In this document: positions 17,080-26,527 of the stretch, piece by piece
How the letters are laid out: each line of letters begins with the position of its first letter
Position numbering within the stretch: position 1 is the first letter of the stretch
Source: Lutimonas vermicola
Lineage (GTDB): Bacteria > Bacteroidota > Bacteroidia > Flavobacteriales > Flavobacteriaceae
Direction of reading: 5' to 3'
DNA: 64,000 bases
Assembly: GCF_038433205.1 (NCBI RefSeq)
Contig: NZ_JBCDNA010000003.1
Location: forward strand, 1 to 64,000
Notes under the pieces: generated by a model
The model's input: only the letters and a program-made list of their open reading frames with translations
Told to the model about the DNA's origin: nothing
The model's database searches: none
Translations under genes and position numbers: made by a program

Positions 17080-18843
17080 TTATAAATTTAGAGTGTCTTG
17101 ATCAGCCAAACGTATTCCATCTTTAATAAGTTGATTTACGTGCTCGTTGTGATAGGATTCTTCCAAATGAGACCTCACCTTGTTTCTGAATCCAGTCGAA
17201 CTTTTAGAATTTAGAATTTCATAGATTTCAAGAACCAATAACCAATCATCCGGGTAGTTTTTTAAAAGCTGCCCGAATATGTTTTCAAGCACTTCTTCAT
17301 TAACTTTTTGAGAAGCCCTCATCATACGCACTTTTTCATAAAGCTTAAACAGGGCCTCTTCTTTTTTAGAGTAACTAATTTTATGTGTCTTTTCCTTAGG
17401 TACTTCAAACTGCTGGCCAAAAGCATTGGGATCAGCAATGCCCGAAAAAGCCGATATGATAGATTCCCCTATCGCCATATCGTAAGTTCCCCAGGAAGGA
17501 TGGAACAATACCTGGTCTTTGTAAGTCACCGTACAATTTTTCAAAGAAATAAGAATGATCTTTCCCTGTAAGTTACGCTTTCCTGTAATTATTTCACCTT
17601 CTACCAGGATGCCTCCTTCAAACAACAATCTGGTCTTTCGACCTTCATAAATTCCATAGGCCTCCAGATCGGTTGGTGACATGTTTTCAATAGGCAGATT
17701 GATCCCTTTTAATTTACCAACAGGAGATCCGAATCCATCTTTGTGGTATTTTTTGTCGTGCCCGATAAGTTCCTTATTCTTATAAGCCAGTGCCGTGGGT
17801 CCTTTTGTCTTGAGGTATACAGGTCTCATTCGTTCATCGCTGATCACATCAATAAACTTGCCTGAAATCTGAATTCCAGTACTGAGTTCTACAGTTCCCA
17901 GATTCATCGACTCAATCAATTTTTCAACGCCCTTTAAGCCTCCACTTCTTAGAGCCATCGTATTGGCATATTCCTCCAAAACAAAACTCAAATGGGCAAA
18001 ATCAGGTGTTACAAATAATTGTGGTTGTGGCTTGGTAATATCAAATTCCACTCTTGAAGCGTCGATGGAATACGGTATCTTTTTTACCTGATCCCCCATG
18101 CACCATTTGCTTTCTCCAATTGAGGAAAGAAGCCCTGCCCCATAAATTTTAGGGTTGTCAATATCACCGATTAAACCATACTCCACGGTCCACCAATGCA
18201 TATTTCTTATTCCTGCCATTTCACTCGGTGTGCCCATATGAGCTGTGATGTGAGCTATCTGTTCTTCTGCTTGAGATACCTGTTCCGCCTTGGTCTTTGG
18301 ATCTTCTTTAATGATTGATAAATGCCTTATTGCTTCATACAATTCAAAATCCTTCGCTGAGGATATTGCCTTTGAACCAATCTCCCCAAACCTCCGGAGG
18401 TATTCTGCATATTCCGGATTTGCTATAATTGGTGCATGTCCTGCGGCCTCATGAATGATATCAGGAGCCGGTGTATATTCAATGTGATCAATGGTCCGGA
18501 TATCTGCGGCTATCACCAAGGTATTGTAAGCCTGAAATTCCATAAAAGCATTGGGAGGAATAAAACCGTCAACAGATACTGCCGCCCAGCCAATATCCTT
18601 TAAAATCCTGTTCATCCCTTCCATTCTTGGAATTTCATCTACTGAGATCCCTGCTTTGGCAAGCCCGGGAATATAAGATTCATGAGCCACCTCACTTAGA
18701 TAATCCATGTTTTTTCTCATGACATATCTCCAAACTGCCTGGTTTTGCCAGGTGTACTCATCATATGGTTGCTTTAAGATAAAATCCCTTAAATGATAGG
18801 GAAGTTTTTCCAAGACACTGTTTGACATATATTTTTGGCCCAT
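17080..18843 (-). CDS. Aromatic amino acid hydroxylase (phenylalanine 4-monooxygenase-like), long form
   Basis: About 587 residues from ATG 18843; the longest frame starts at GTG 18888, but its first 15 codons are unlike the family, and another ATG is at 18828. The N-terminal half is a biopterin-dependent hydroxylase: iron ligands are the two histidines of HEAAGH (about 131 and 136) and the Glu of WWTVEYGLIG (about 221). It probably turns phenylalanine into tyrosine, with pterin and O2. The C-terminal 260 residues (IYEGRKTRLLFEGGILVEG onward) are an extension absent from the short proteobacterial PhhA, seen in Bacteroidota homologs and of unknown role. It converges on pyk. Confidence 0.88.
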   Translation of the reverse strand: MGQKYMSNSVLEKLPYHLRDFILKQPYDEYTWQNQAVWRYVMRKNMDYLSEVAHESYIPGLAKAGISVDEIPRMEGMNRILKDIGWAAVSVDGFIPPNAFMEFQAYNTLVIAADIRTIDHIEYTPAPDIIHEAAGHAPIIANPEYAEYLRRFGEIGSKAISSAKDFELYEAIRHLSIIKEDPKTKAEQVSQAEEQIAHITAHMGTPSEMAGIRNMHWWTVEYGLIGDIDNPKIYGAGLLSSIGESKWCMGDQVKKIPYSIDASRVEFDITKPQPQLFVTPDFAHLSFVLEEYANTMALRSGGLKGVEKLIESMNLGTVELSTGIQISGKFIDVISDERMRPVYLKTKGPTALAYKNKELIGHDKKYHKDGFGSPVGKLKGINLPIENMSPTDLEAYGIYEGRKTRLLFEGGILVEGEIITGKRNLQGKIILISLKNCTVTYKDQVLFHPSWGTYDMAIGESIISAFSGIADPNAFGQQFEVPKEKTHKISYSKKEEALFKLYEKVRMMRASQKVNEEVLENIFGQLLKNYPDDWLLVLEIYEILNSKSSTGFRNKVRSHLEESYHNEHVNQLIKDGIRLADQDTLNL

Positions 18844-19092
18844 GAATTGTCTTTTTGTAAAGTTATGCAATTTTAAAATCCCCTTCACTTTTTGGTATTA
18901 ATAAGCTTTTTTATCAAAATGTGTCAATTTCATACGATTATATCATCATTGACTGCCAATTCTTAATATTTTTATAAAGAAGTAAAGAGAAATGATAAAA
19001 TCAGCTTATGAAAAGTCCGGCAATATTTTTTTGTATTTGATCAAGTACTCAATTGGCATTGAAATAAACTATTTTTTTGAATTTATCAAGCT

Positions 19093-19100
19093 TATTTTTG
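19093..19100 (+). promoter_or_regulatory. Candidate -7 box of the amidase operon
   Basis: TATTTTTG matches TAnnTTTG, 40 bases before the amidase ATG. The 250-base gap holding it is A+T-rich and otherwise shows no gene. Confidence 0.45.
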
Positions 19101-19140
19101 GCTAAATTAGCCCCCAATAAATAAACTTCATTTTCACCCG

Positions 19141-19812
19141 ATGCTAAAATCAGGACTTTGCATTTTTTTAGTTTGCCTTAGTCTCTTTTCTTGCAACTCC
19201 TTTAAAATCAATGACAATCCCGTAGTTTTTGATGAGGAAAGAAAACAACTGAGTATCGATTATCTGGAAAAAAGATATGGGATAATTAAAAACGAGCCCA
19301 CGATCAATCCTCGAATGATTGTTATTCACTGGACTGCAATTCCCGGATTTGAAACCTCATTTGATGCTTTTAAAGAAAGTAAACTTCCTAATTCGCGTCA
19401 AGATATAACCAATGCCAGCGCTTTGAACGTATCTGCTCATTTTCTTGTAGATCAAAATGGAAAAGTATATCGTCTGCTACCTGAAAATATCATGGCCCGA
19501 CATGTGATCGGACTGAACCACTGTGCCATTGGTATTGAAAATGTTGGAGGAACCCCAAATATGCCTTTGACAAAAAAACAACTTAGATCAAATATCAAAC
19601 TGATCAAATATTTAAAGGAGCAGTTTCCAGAGATCAACTACCTCATTGGCCATTATGAATACACCCAATTTGAAAACCATCCCTTATGGCTCGAAATAGA
19701 TAAAGGCTACAGAACCGAAAAATCAGATCCCGGCAAGGATTTTATGAAAAAAATTAGAAAATCAACGGCATCTTTACATTGGGAAATTGTGCCAGACAAC
19801 TCAAAATCATGA
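19141..19812 (+). CDS. N-acetylmuramoyl-L-alanine amidase (Amidase_2/PGRP fold), lipoprotein
   Basis: 223 residues. The signal peptide ends in LFSC (Cys at about residue 18), so this is a lipoprotein. The amidase_2 fold shows the zinc-binding histidine in VIHWTAIPG, the block SAHFLVDQNGKVYRL, the ARHVIGLNHCAIGIE region and the C-terminal zinc motif KSDPGKDF. It should cut the bond between muramic acid and L-alanine in peptidoglycan or soluble muropeptides in the periplasm. Its stop overlaps the start of the M14 peptidase gene (ATGA), so the two are translationally coupled. Confidence 0.9.
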   Translation: MLKSGLCIFLVCLSLFSCNSFKINDNPVVFDEERKQLSIDYLEKRYGIIKNEPTINPRMIVIHWTAIPGFETSFDAFKESKLPNSRQDITNASALNVSAHFLVDQNGKVYRLLPENIMARHVIGLNHCAIGIENVGGTPNMPLTKKQLRSNIKLIKYLKEQFPEINYLIGHYEYTQFENHPLWLEIDKGYRTEKSDPGKDFMKKIRKSTASLHWEIVPDNSKS

Positions 19813-21266
19813 CTAAATATTTTTTGCTATTGTTAGTTCCCTTCTTGGGTCTGGCCCAAAAACAAACATTTGATCAGCGTTTATTTGATTCATATGAAAA
19901 TTTCAGGGAAACATCAATTGATAAACGTCGGTTTAAGCACAGAGACATTCAACCTCTCATTGATAGCCTAAAATCAGAAAAGGGTTTTGAAATCAACTTG
20001 TTGGGTAAGTCTATTCAAGGACGCACTATTTCTATGATAAGTGCTGGTGAAGGAGAAACGCAAATATTGTTATGGTCGCAGATGCATGGTGATGAACCAA
20101 CGGCAACGGCCGCGATGTTCGATATTATCAATTATTTTAAAACCGACAAAACCCTGCTAAAAAATGTCAAAGTGCATTTTATTCCTATGCTGAATCCTGA
20201 TGGTGCCGAAATCTTTAATAGGCGCAATGCCATTGGAATAGACATAAACAGGGATGCACAGAGGCTGCAATCACCTGAATCGAAATTACTTAAAAATGCA
20301 AGGGATAGCCTGGATGCAGATTTTGGTTTTAACCTTCATGATCAAAGCAAATATTACAATACCAAACAAACCTTGAAACCTGCGACGATTTCATTTTTGG
20401 CCCCTGCATTTAATGCTGAAAAAGACATTAACCAGACAAGAGGCAATGCCATGCGCGTCATCGCTAAAATGAACTCCGTGCTTCAAAGATACGCACGTGG
20501 TCAAATAGGGAGGTATTCGGATGAGTTTGAGCCCAGAGCTTTTGGCGACAATATGCAAAAATGGGGAACTAGTACCATACTCATTGAATCAGGGGGGTAC
20601 TATGAAGACCCGGAGAAGCAGTTTATCCGCAAACTCAATTATGTAAGCATCTTATCAGCTATCGAAAGCATCTCATCCGATAGCTATCAATCAATGACAC
20701 TTGATCAATATTTGTCAATTCCTAAAAATGATCGGAAACTCTTTGATCTTAAAATAGAAAACCTGGCTTTTTCCTATCTGGGCATGGATTTTAAAATAGA
20801 TATAGGTGTTAATCGGTATGAGATAGAAAACAAGGACCACAGTGAATTCTATTATGTTGGAAAGATTAGCGATATAGGTGATCTTTCGTCTAATTTTGGA
20901 TATGAAACCGTAGATGCCGAGGGGTTTACGTTTAAGGTTGGAGAAACTTACCCAAAAATCCTGAATGACTTTGACGATTTTATGGCCTTGGATTTTTCAA
21001 CGCTCCTTTCTCAGGGTTATACTTCTGTAAGCATCAATAATTTACCCGAAGAAATCAAATTTACATCAATGCCCATGAATATTATTGACATAAAGAAGAT
21101 CAAAATTCCCAAAAATAACAGCATACCATCTCCTCATCTGAAATTGGGTAAGGAAGCAACTTTTTTACTCAGCAAAAATGAAAAAGTAGTCTATGCCATC
21201 ATTAATGGTTTTGTTTATTATGTGAGTGAAGGGAAAAACACCGTTAAAAACGGAGTAGTCAAATAA
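19809..21266 (+). CDS. M14 family zinc carboxypeptidase, secreted
   Basis: 485 residues from ATG 19809, which overlaps the amidase stop as ATGA. A longer frame from 19779 would place a polar stretch before the signal peptide (MTKYFLLLLVPFLGLAQ), so the ATG is preferred. Zinc ligands are His93 and Glu96 (MHGDEPT) and His177 (FNLHDQ); the substrate-binding NR is in DINRDAQR and the catalytic Glu260 in ILIESGG. It should remove a C-terminal residue from a peptide, or act like the gamma-D-glutamyl-diaminopimelate peptidases of this family. The amidase next to it favours a muropeptide substrate, but this is inference. Confidence 0.88.
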   Translation: MTKYFLLLLVPFLGLAQKQTFDQRLFDSYENFRETSIDKRRFKHRDIQPLIDSLKSEKGFEINLLGKSIQGRTISMISAGEGETQILLWSQMHGDEPTATAAMFDIINYFKTDKTLLKNVKVHFIPMLNPDGAEIFNRRNAIGIDINRDAQRLQSPESKLLKNARDSLDADFGFNLHDQSKYYNTKQTLKPATISFLAPAFNAEKDINQTRGNAMRVIAKMNSVLQRYARGQIGRYSDEFEPRAFGDNMQKWGTSTILIESGGYYEDPEKQFIRKLNYVSILSAIESISSDSYQSMTLDQYLSIPKNDRKLFDLKIENLAFSYLGMDFKIDIGVNRYEIENKDHSEFYYVGKISDIGDLSSNFGYETVDAEGFTFKVGETYPKILNDFDDFMALDFSTLLSQGYTSVSINNLPEEIKFTSMPMNIIDIKKIKIPKNNSIPSPHLKLGKEATFLLSKNEKVVYAIINGFVYYVSEGKNTVKNGVVK

Positions 21267-21279
21267 ATATCATTAAAAA

Positions 21280-23577
21280 ATGAAACTTCAAGTAGGGCCA
21301 TGGCTAAAAATATCCATAATTCTGATATTTATTTCATCATCGCTAAACGGTCAATCATTTCAGGGAAAGGTCATAAGCGCCGAGAACACGCTTGAAATTC
21401 ATGATGTAGAAATACTTGATGCCTTTGGCAATATTCAAGGTCATACAGATTTCAATGGAAGTTTCTCTCTTGACAAACCGGGGATTTATTTGTTTATAAA
21501 GGAGGGATATGCCAGTGTTTCAATGAACATCGAGGGTGCAGAATACATCGTTGTTGAGCTTTACGAAAAACCTCTGGATCTGGCTGAGGTAGTCATAAAA
21601 TCGAATCATTTTCAAAGTGCTTTAAAAGAGATCCCTTCAGCAATTACTATTATTCCGAAAAGACAGCTCAAAAGTAATGATGGTGTCAATATAGCACCCA
21701 TCCTCAATAGTGTCCCGGGAGTTTATATGCACAACGGCACCCTCGGTACCAACAGGATCACCATAAGAGGTATTGGTTCAAGAAATTTATTCGGAACGAG
21801 CAAAATCAGAGCTTATTATCAAGACATCCCGCTTACCAATGGTTCTGGTGAAACAACCATTGAAGATATCGAACTTGAAGGAATCGCTCGCATGGAAGTG
21901 CTCAAAGGGCCTTCCTCCAGTATTTATGGTGCAGGTCTGGGAGGCACTATTCAGCTTATTCCGGACAAAGGCCTCTTCAATTCGCGTGCAGTTCAAACTT
22001 CCTTTACTTTCGGATCCTTTGGCCTGCAGAAATTTTGGATCAACACAAACCTCGCCAACAAGCAAAATTCAGCTAAAATCAGCTATTCCAATACACACAG
22101 CGATGGATACAGGGATAATAATGAGCTTGACAGACAAACAGTGACCGTGGCTTCAAATCACTATTTAAATGAGCGTAATAACCTAAATATCATTGCCAAT
22201 TTCATTGATCTGAAATCATATATTCCGAGCTCCCTTGATGCCGAAGATTTTGAGAATGATCCCACAAAGGCAGCTTTTACATGGTCAGCATCAAAAGGGT
22301 TTGAGGATTATTCAAAATTTTTGCTCGGCCTTTCCTGGCAACATGAATACAGCGAAAAATCAAAACAGATCAGTAGTATATTCGGAAGCCTGTTAGATTC
22401 CTACGAAGCGAGACCCTTTAATATTCTTGAACAAAATACAAATGCTTTTGGCCTTAGGAGCAGATTCATTCAAAATGCAAACATCTTTCAAAAAAAGCTG
22501 CAATGGACAGTGGGCTTAGAATTTTTCAATGATCTAAATCGATTGAAGACCTTTGAGAATCTCTATCAGGATTATCCACCGGGTACCGGCAGTGTCAAAG
22601 GGTCTGCCCTGAGTAACTTAAAAGAAAACAGGTATTATTTTAACTTCTTTGCAGAAGGTAAATACCACTTGTCAAAAAAATTCCTTATCAATCTGGGCCT
22701 TAATTTAAATCAAACCTCCTACACGCTTAGCGACGATTTTAATGAAGGAATCAATGATGCTTCAGGAACATACAGCTTCGATCCAATCATCTCACCAAAA
22801 ATTGGTCTTAGCTATCAATTGAACAAAACCAGTATGTTCTTCGCTTCGGTGAGTCATGGATTTTCTCCTCCAAAACTTGAAGAAACGCTGTTGCCGGATG
22901 GCCTGATCAACAATGAAATACAGCCGGAGACAGGATGGAACTATGAAGTTGGAAGCCGTGGAAAAATCTTTAAAAACATTTTTAATTATGAGGTTTCGGC
23001 CTATTTCATGGATATCGAGAATCTTTTAGTTGCCAGAAGGACCGGTGATGACCAATTCATAGGGGTTAATGCCGGTAAAACAGTTCATAAAGGCCTTGAA
23101 ATTGGATTAAATTATTTTTTGCTTGACAACCAGCGGGTTCAGTTGAGCCATACAAATGCCTTCAGTTTTAACGATTACAACTTTGATGAATTTCAAGATC
23201 TTGACAATGACTATTCAGGAAATGACCTTACAGGAGTTCCTGATAAAACCTTCTTTTCCCAGCTTTACCTGAATACTTCCTTTGGGTTTTATGCCTATAT
23301 GAATTACCAATACATCGGTGAGATCCCTATACGTGATGATAATAGTGTTTATGCTTCTTCTTATCAGCTGGTAAATTTAAAAACCGGATTTCGAAAGGAT
23401 TTTGGCGATCATTTACAATTTAATGCCTTTCTGGGATTCAATAATATCTTTAACGAAACCTATGCCTCCATGCTACAAATCAATGCAGGAAGCTTTGGCA
23501 ATAATGCACCCAGGTATTATTATCCGGGAAATCCTCAGAATTACTATGTCGGGCTGGATCTGAAATACGTATTCTAA
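21280..23577 (+). CDS. TonB-dependent outer membrane receptor
   Basis: 765 residues. A signal peptide ends near SSLNGQ, followed by a short carboxypeptidase-D-like regulatory domain (about 25-100), a plug (about 110-215, with IRGIGSRNLFGTSKIRAYYQD and EVLKGPSSSIYGAGLGG) and a 22-strand barrel ending in the aromatic C-terminus NYYVGLDLKYVF. The substrate is not evident. It has no SusD partner, so a polysaccharide SusCD system is unlikely. It lies 13 bases after the M14 peptidase and 25 before the PQQ dehydrogenase, suggesting uptake of something linked to one of them, for example PQQ or a muropeptide. Confidence 0.93.
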   Translation: MKLQVGPWLKISIILIFISSSLNGQSFQGKVISAENTLEIHDVEILDAFGNIQGHTDFNGSFSLDKPGIYLFIKEGYASVSMNIEGAEYIVVELYEKPLDLAEVVIKSNHFQSALKEIPSAITIIPKRQLKSNDGVNIAPILNSVPGVYMHNGTLGTNRITIRGIGSRNLFGTSKIRAYYQDIPLTNGSGETTIEDIELEGIARMEVLKGPSSSIYGAGLGGTIQLIPDKGLFNSRAVQTSFTFGSFGLQKFWINTNLANKQNSAKISYSNTHSDGYRDNNELDRQTVTVASNHYLNERNNLNIIANFIDLKSYIPSSLDAEDFENDPTKAAFTWSASKGFEDYSKFLLGLSWQHEYSEKSKQISSIFGSLLDSYEARPFNILEQNTNAFGLRSRFIQNANIFQKKLQWTVGLEFFNDLNRLKTFENLYQDYPPGTGSVKGSALSNLKENRYYFNFFAEGKYHLSKKFLINLGLNLNQTSYTLSDDFNEGINDASGTYSFDPIISPKIGLSYQLNKTSMFFASVSHGFSPPKLEETLLPDGLINNEIQPETGWNYEVGSRGKIFKNIFNYEVSAYFMDIENLLVARRTGDDQFIGVNAGKTVHKGLEIGLNYFLLDNQRVQLSHTNAFSFNDYNFDEFQDLDNDYSGNDLTGVPDKTFFSQLYLNTSFGFYAYMNYQYIGEIPIRDDNSVYASSYQLVNLKTGFRKDFGDHLQFNAFLGFNNIFNETYASMLQINAGSFGNNAPRYYYPGNPQNYYVGLDLKYVF

Positions 23578-23602
23578 AAAATCGTACTTTTACGCTTTAA
23601 TT

Positions 23603-24736
23603 ATGATTGACATGAAAAAATTTACCGCACTGCTGATCCTTTTATCTTTTTCTCTTACTCAATGCCAGAAAAAAAACGAATTTATCAGCCAGGATAATCT
23701 GGGTTATAAGGCCGAAACTGTAGTGGATGGATTAGATATTGCCTGGGGAATGGAGTTTCTTCCGGATGGTTCGATCCTTATTGCTGAACAGGAAGGTAAA
23801 ATGATTCTTTTTAAAGATGGTAAAAAAACCCAGGTCAAAAATGTTCCTGAAGTAATGTACGAGAATCAGGGAGGCTTACTCGATCTTAAATTACATCCTG
23901 ATTACGTCAATAACGGCTGGATCTATTTTTCCTTTTCAGGGAATGTTGAAAATGATGACAAAGGATCGAATACAACAATAATGAGAGCTCGTTTAAAGGA
24001 TAATGAACTCGTCGACAAGGAATTGATCTACAAGGCAACACCGAATACGAAAAAAGGCCATCACTTTGGTTCCAGAATAGAATTTGATAAAGATGGCTAC
24101 CTGTTTTTTTCAGTTGGAGACCGGGGAAACAGGGATGTTAATCCGCAAGATATAAACCGTGATGGAGGCAAAATATACAGGCTTCACGACGATGGAAGCA
24201 TTCCATCCGACAATCCTTTTGTTCAAACAACAGGAGCCAAGGCAGCCATTTATTCATATGGTCATCGAAATCCTCAGGGGATGGACATGAATCGTGAAAC
24301 CGGTGAAATCTGGGTACACGAGCACGGACCTCAGGGAGGAGATGAAATCAATATTATAAAGGCTGGAAAAAATTATGGATGGCCCTTAATTACTTATGGC
24401 ATTAACTATGATGGCTCAGAAATCACTAAGGATACTGATTTGCCCGGAATGGAGCAACCCTTGCATTTTTGGGTACCGTCAATAGCCCCTAGTGGAATGG
24501 CCTTTATCAACAGTGACCGTTACCCCGGATGGAAAGGAAATCTTCTTGTGGGATCTTTAAAATTCCAATATCTGGATCTGGTTTTTCTTGAGAATGGAAA
24601 GGTAGTCAAGGAGGAAAAGTTGATCGAAGGTATGGGCAGAGTAAGAACTGTAAAGGAGGCTCCGGATGGCTATATTTATGTCTCAATTGAACAACTTGGA
24701 ATCGTCAAACTGGTACCCACAGCTTCTCAAAAATAA
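23603..24736 (+). CDS. PQQ-dependent sugar dehydrogenase (soluble aldose dehydrogenase type), lipoprotein
   Basis: 377 residues. A signal ends in LTQC with a lipid-modified Cys near residue 20; a second ATG at 23612 (MKKFTALL) is an equally good start. The mature part is a six-bladed propeller of the glucose/sorbosone dehydrogenase family, with conserved GLDIAWGMEFLPDG, HHFGSRIEF, GHRNPQGMD and HEHGPQGGDE. Family members oxidise aldoses with PQQ and pass electrons to a carrier. No PQQ synthesis genes lie in the window, so the cofactor may be imported. It is the last gene of the amidase-M14-TonB unit. Confidence 0.9.
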   Translation: MIDMKKFTALLILLSFSLTQCQKKNEFISQDNLGYKAETVVDGLDIAWGMEFLPDGSILIAEQEGKMILFKDGKKTQVKNVPEVMYENQGGLLDLKLHPDYVNNGWIYFSFSGNVENDDKGSNTTIMRARLKDNELVDKELIYKATPNTKKGHHFGSRIEFDKDGYLFFSVGDRGNRDVNPQDINRDGGKIYRLHDDGSIPSDNPFVQTTGAKAAIYSYGHRNPQGMDMNRETGEIWVHEHGPQGGDEINIIKAGKNYGWPLITYGINYDGSEITKDTDLPGMEQPLHFWVPSIAPSGMAFINSDRYPGWKGNLLVGSLKFQYLDLVFLENGKVVKEEKLIEGMGRVRTVKEAPDGYIYVSIEQLGIVKLVPTASQK

Positions 24737-24846
24737 GTTCTTCATCCCTTTTTTCAAGGCCGCACAGTAGGGAGTTCACATCTTTTATTTTGCAGGTTCC
24801 GGATATTATTTTCCTGGAAAACATACGAGAAAATACAATTGTTGCG

Positions 24847-24854
24847 TATCTTTG
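24847..24854 (+). promoter_or_regulatory. Candidate -7 box of gpmI
   Basis: TATCTTTG matches TAnnTTTG and lies 30 bases before the gpmI ATG at 24884. It falls inside the upstream extension of the open frame, which therefore cannot be coding from this promoter. Confidence 0.6.
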
Positions 24855-24883
24855 CATTTCAATTTTTCAATACGAAAACAGCC

Positions 24884-26407
24884 ATGGGAAAAAAAGTTAT
24901 TTTGATCATTTTAGACGGATGGGGTGAAACACAAAATCCAGACGTCTCAGCTATATATAAAGCGAAGACACCATTTTTTGATTCTTTGATCGAGAATTAT
25001 CCCAACGCCAGTTTAAGAACAGATGGCCTGCACGTAGGTTTACCTGAAGGGCAAATGGGAAACTCTGAGGTAGGGCATATGAATCTGGGTGCTGGCAGGA
25101 TTGTGTATCAAGATTTTGTTAAGATCAATAATGCGGTTGCCAGTGGATCCATTGCTGATGAAAAAGTGATTAAAGATGCTTTTGAGTATGCGAAAAAGGA
25201 ACATAAAAAAGTACATTTTTTAGGTCTTCTTTCAGATGGAGGTGTGCATTCACATATCGATCACCTCAAAGGGCTTTTGAACGCGGCTGATAGCTTTGGT
25301 TTGGAAGATGTCTTTGTTCATGCTTTTACAGATGGGCGGGATGTTGACCCAAAATCCGGGCTGGGTTTCGTCAAGGAAATTGAAGGCCATATGAACAAAT
25401 CAACCGGAAAATTGGCCAGTATTTGTGGAAGGTATTATGCCATGGACAGAGATCAGCGCTGGGAACGGGTAAAACTTTCATATGATGTGATGGTCAATGG
25501 AATTGGGGAAAAATCTCAAAATGCAGTCGAAAGCATACAAAAAAGTTATGATGATGGCGTAACAGATGAGTTTATAAAACCCATTGTTATGGTTGACAAT
25601 CATCAAGATCCCATTGCTAAAATAGAAGATAATGATGTCATCATTTTCTTTAATTTCAGAACTGACAGAGGAAGACAATTGACCCGAGTGCTAACACAGG
25701 AAAATTTTCAAGAATACAGTATGCATACCTTGCCGTTGTACTATGTGACCATGACCAATTATGATGATTCATTCAAGGAGGTCGAGGTGATCTATCCCAA
25801 GGACAATCTTACGGAGACATTAGGTGAAGTATTGGAAAATCATCATAAAAAACAGATAAGAATAGCTGAAACTGAAAAATATCCTCATGTTACCTTTTTC
25901 TTTTCAGGGGGTAGAGAAAAAGAATTTAAAGGCGAAAAAAGGTTACTGTGCCCTTCCCCTAAAGTTGCGACCTACGATTTAAAACCCGAAATGAGTGCAG
26001 AAGAGATCAGAGATGCCATCATTCCTGAACTCAAGTCACGTGAGGCAGATTTTATTTGTTTAAATTTTGCCAATACTGATATGGTTGGCCATACAGGAGT
26101 CATGGAAGCTGCCATGAAGGCTGCTGAATCCGTAGATGCATGTTTGGAAAAAGTGGTAACTACTGCGTTGGAGAACCATTATTCAAGTATTATTATTGCC
26201 GATCATGGCAACAGTGAAAAAATGATTAATGAAGATGGCTCGCCAAATACGGCACATACAACGAACCCGGTTCCTTTGATTCTTGTTGAAGAAAAAAAGG
26301 AAAATGATATAAAAGATGGTGTTCTTGGAGACATTGCACCAACTATTCTTGATCTTTTAGAGATCCCTCAGCCGGATTCAATGACCAGACATTCATTGTT
26401 GGATTAA
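24884..26407 (+). CDS. gpmI: 2,3-bisphosphoglycerate-independent phosphoglycerate mutase
   Basis: 507 residues from ATG 24884. The frame could start at TTG 24839, but a TATCTTTG promoter box sits inside that extension. It interconverts 3- and 2-phosphoglycerate using two metal ions. Asp11 (LIILDGWG), the phosphorylated Ser61 (GQMGNSEVGHMNLGAGR), TDGRDVDP, and the late metal ligands in NTDMVGHTG and ADHGNSE are all present. It is transcribed alone or with the downstream HAD gene. Confidence 0.96.
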   Translation: MGKKVILIILDGWGETQNPDVSAIYKAKTPFFDSLIENYPNASLRTDGLHVGLPEGQMGNSEVGHMNLGAGRIVYQDFVKINNAVASGSIADEKVIKDAFEYAKKEHKKVHFLGLLSDGGVHSHIDHLKGLLNAADSFGLEDVFVHAFTDGRDVDPKSGLGFVKEIEGHMNKSTGKLASICGRYYAMDRDQRWERVKLSYDVMVNGIGEKSQNAVESIQKSYDDGVTDEFIKPIVMVDNHQDPIAKIEDNDVIIFFNFRTDRGRQLTRVLTQENFQEYSMHTLPLYYVTMTNYDDSFKEVEVIYPKDNLTETLGEVLENHHKKQIRIAETEKYPHVTFFFSGGREKEFKGEKRLLCPSPKVATYDLKPEMSAEEIRDAIIPELKSREADFICLNFANTDMVGHTGVMEAAMKAAESVDACLEKVVTTALENHYSSIIIADHGNSEKMINEDGSPNTAHTTNPVPLILVEEKKENDIKDGVLGDIAPTILDLLEIPQPDSMTRHSLLD

Positions 26408-26470
26408 AATAGCCCGTAAGGATAAAATAGCCGGTTAGGTACGAAAAAGTACAATTAGCCGTTTAACTAT
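26406..26470 (+). repeat. Short degenerate tandem repeats after gpmI
   Basis: Two adjacent 18-bp copies, AAAATAGCCCGTAAGGAT (26406-26423) and AAAATAGCCGGTTAGGTA (26424-26441), agree at most positions. A weaker third copy (AATTAGCCGTTTAACTA) follows from about 26453. They may be protein-binding sites or chance; no terminator structure is clear. Confidence 0.4.
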
Positions 26471-26527
26471 ATGTTAAAGTTTTTTTGAATGAAGACTTTA
26501 TAATGATTAGATTTGAAAAATTTCAAG

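Noticed and set aside
19779..19808. Upstream extension of the M14 peptidase
   Set aside because: It would put a polar stretch before the signal peptide; the ATGA overlap start is better.
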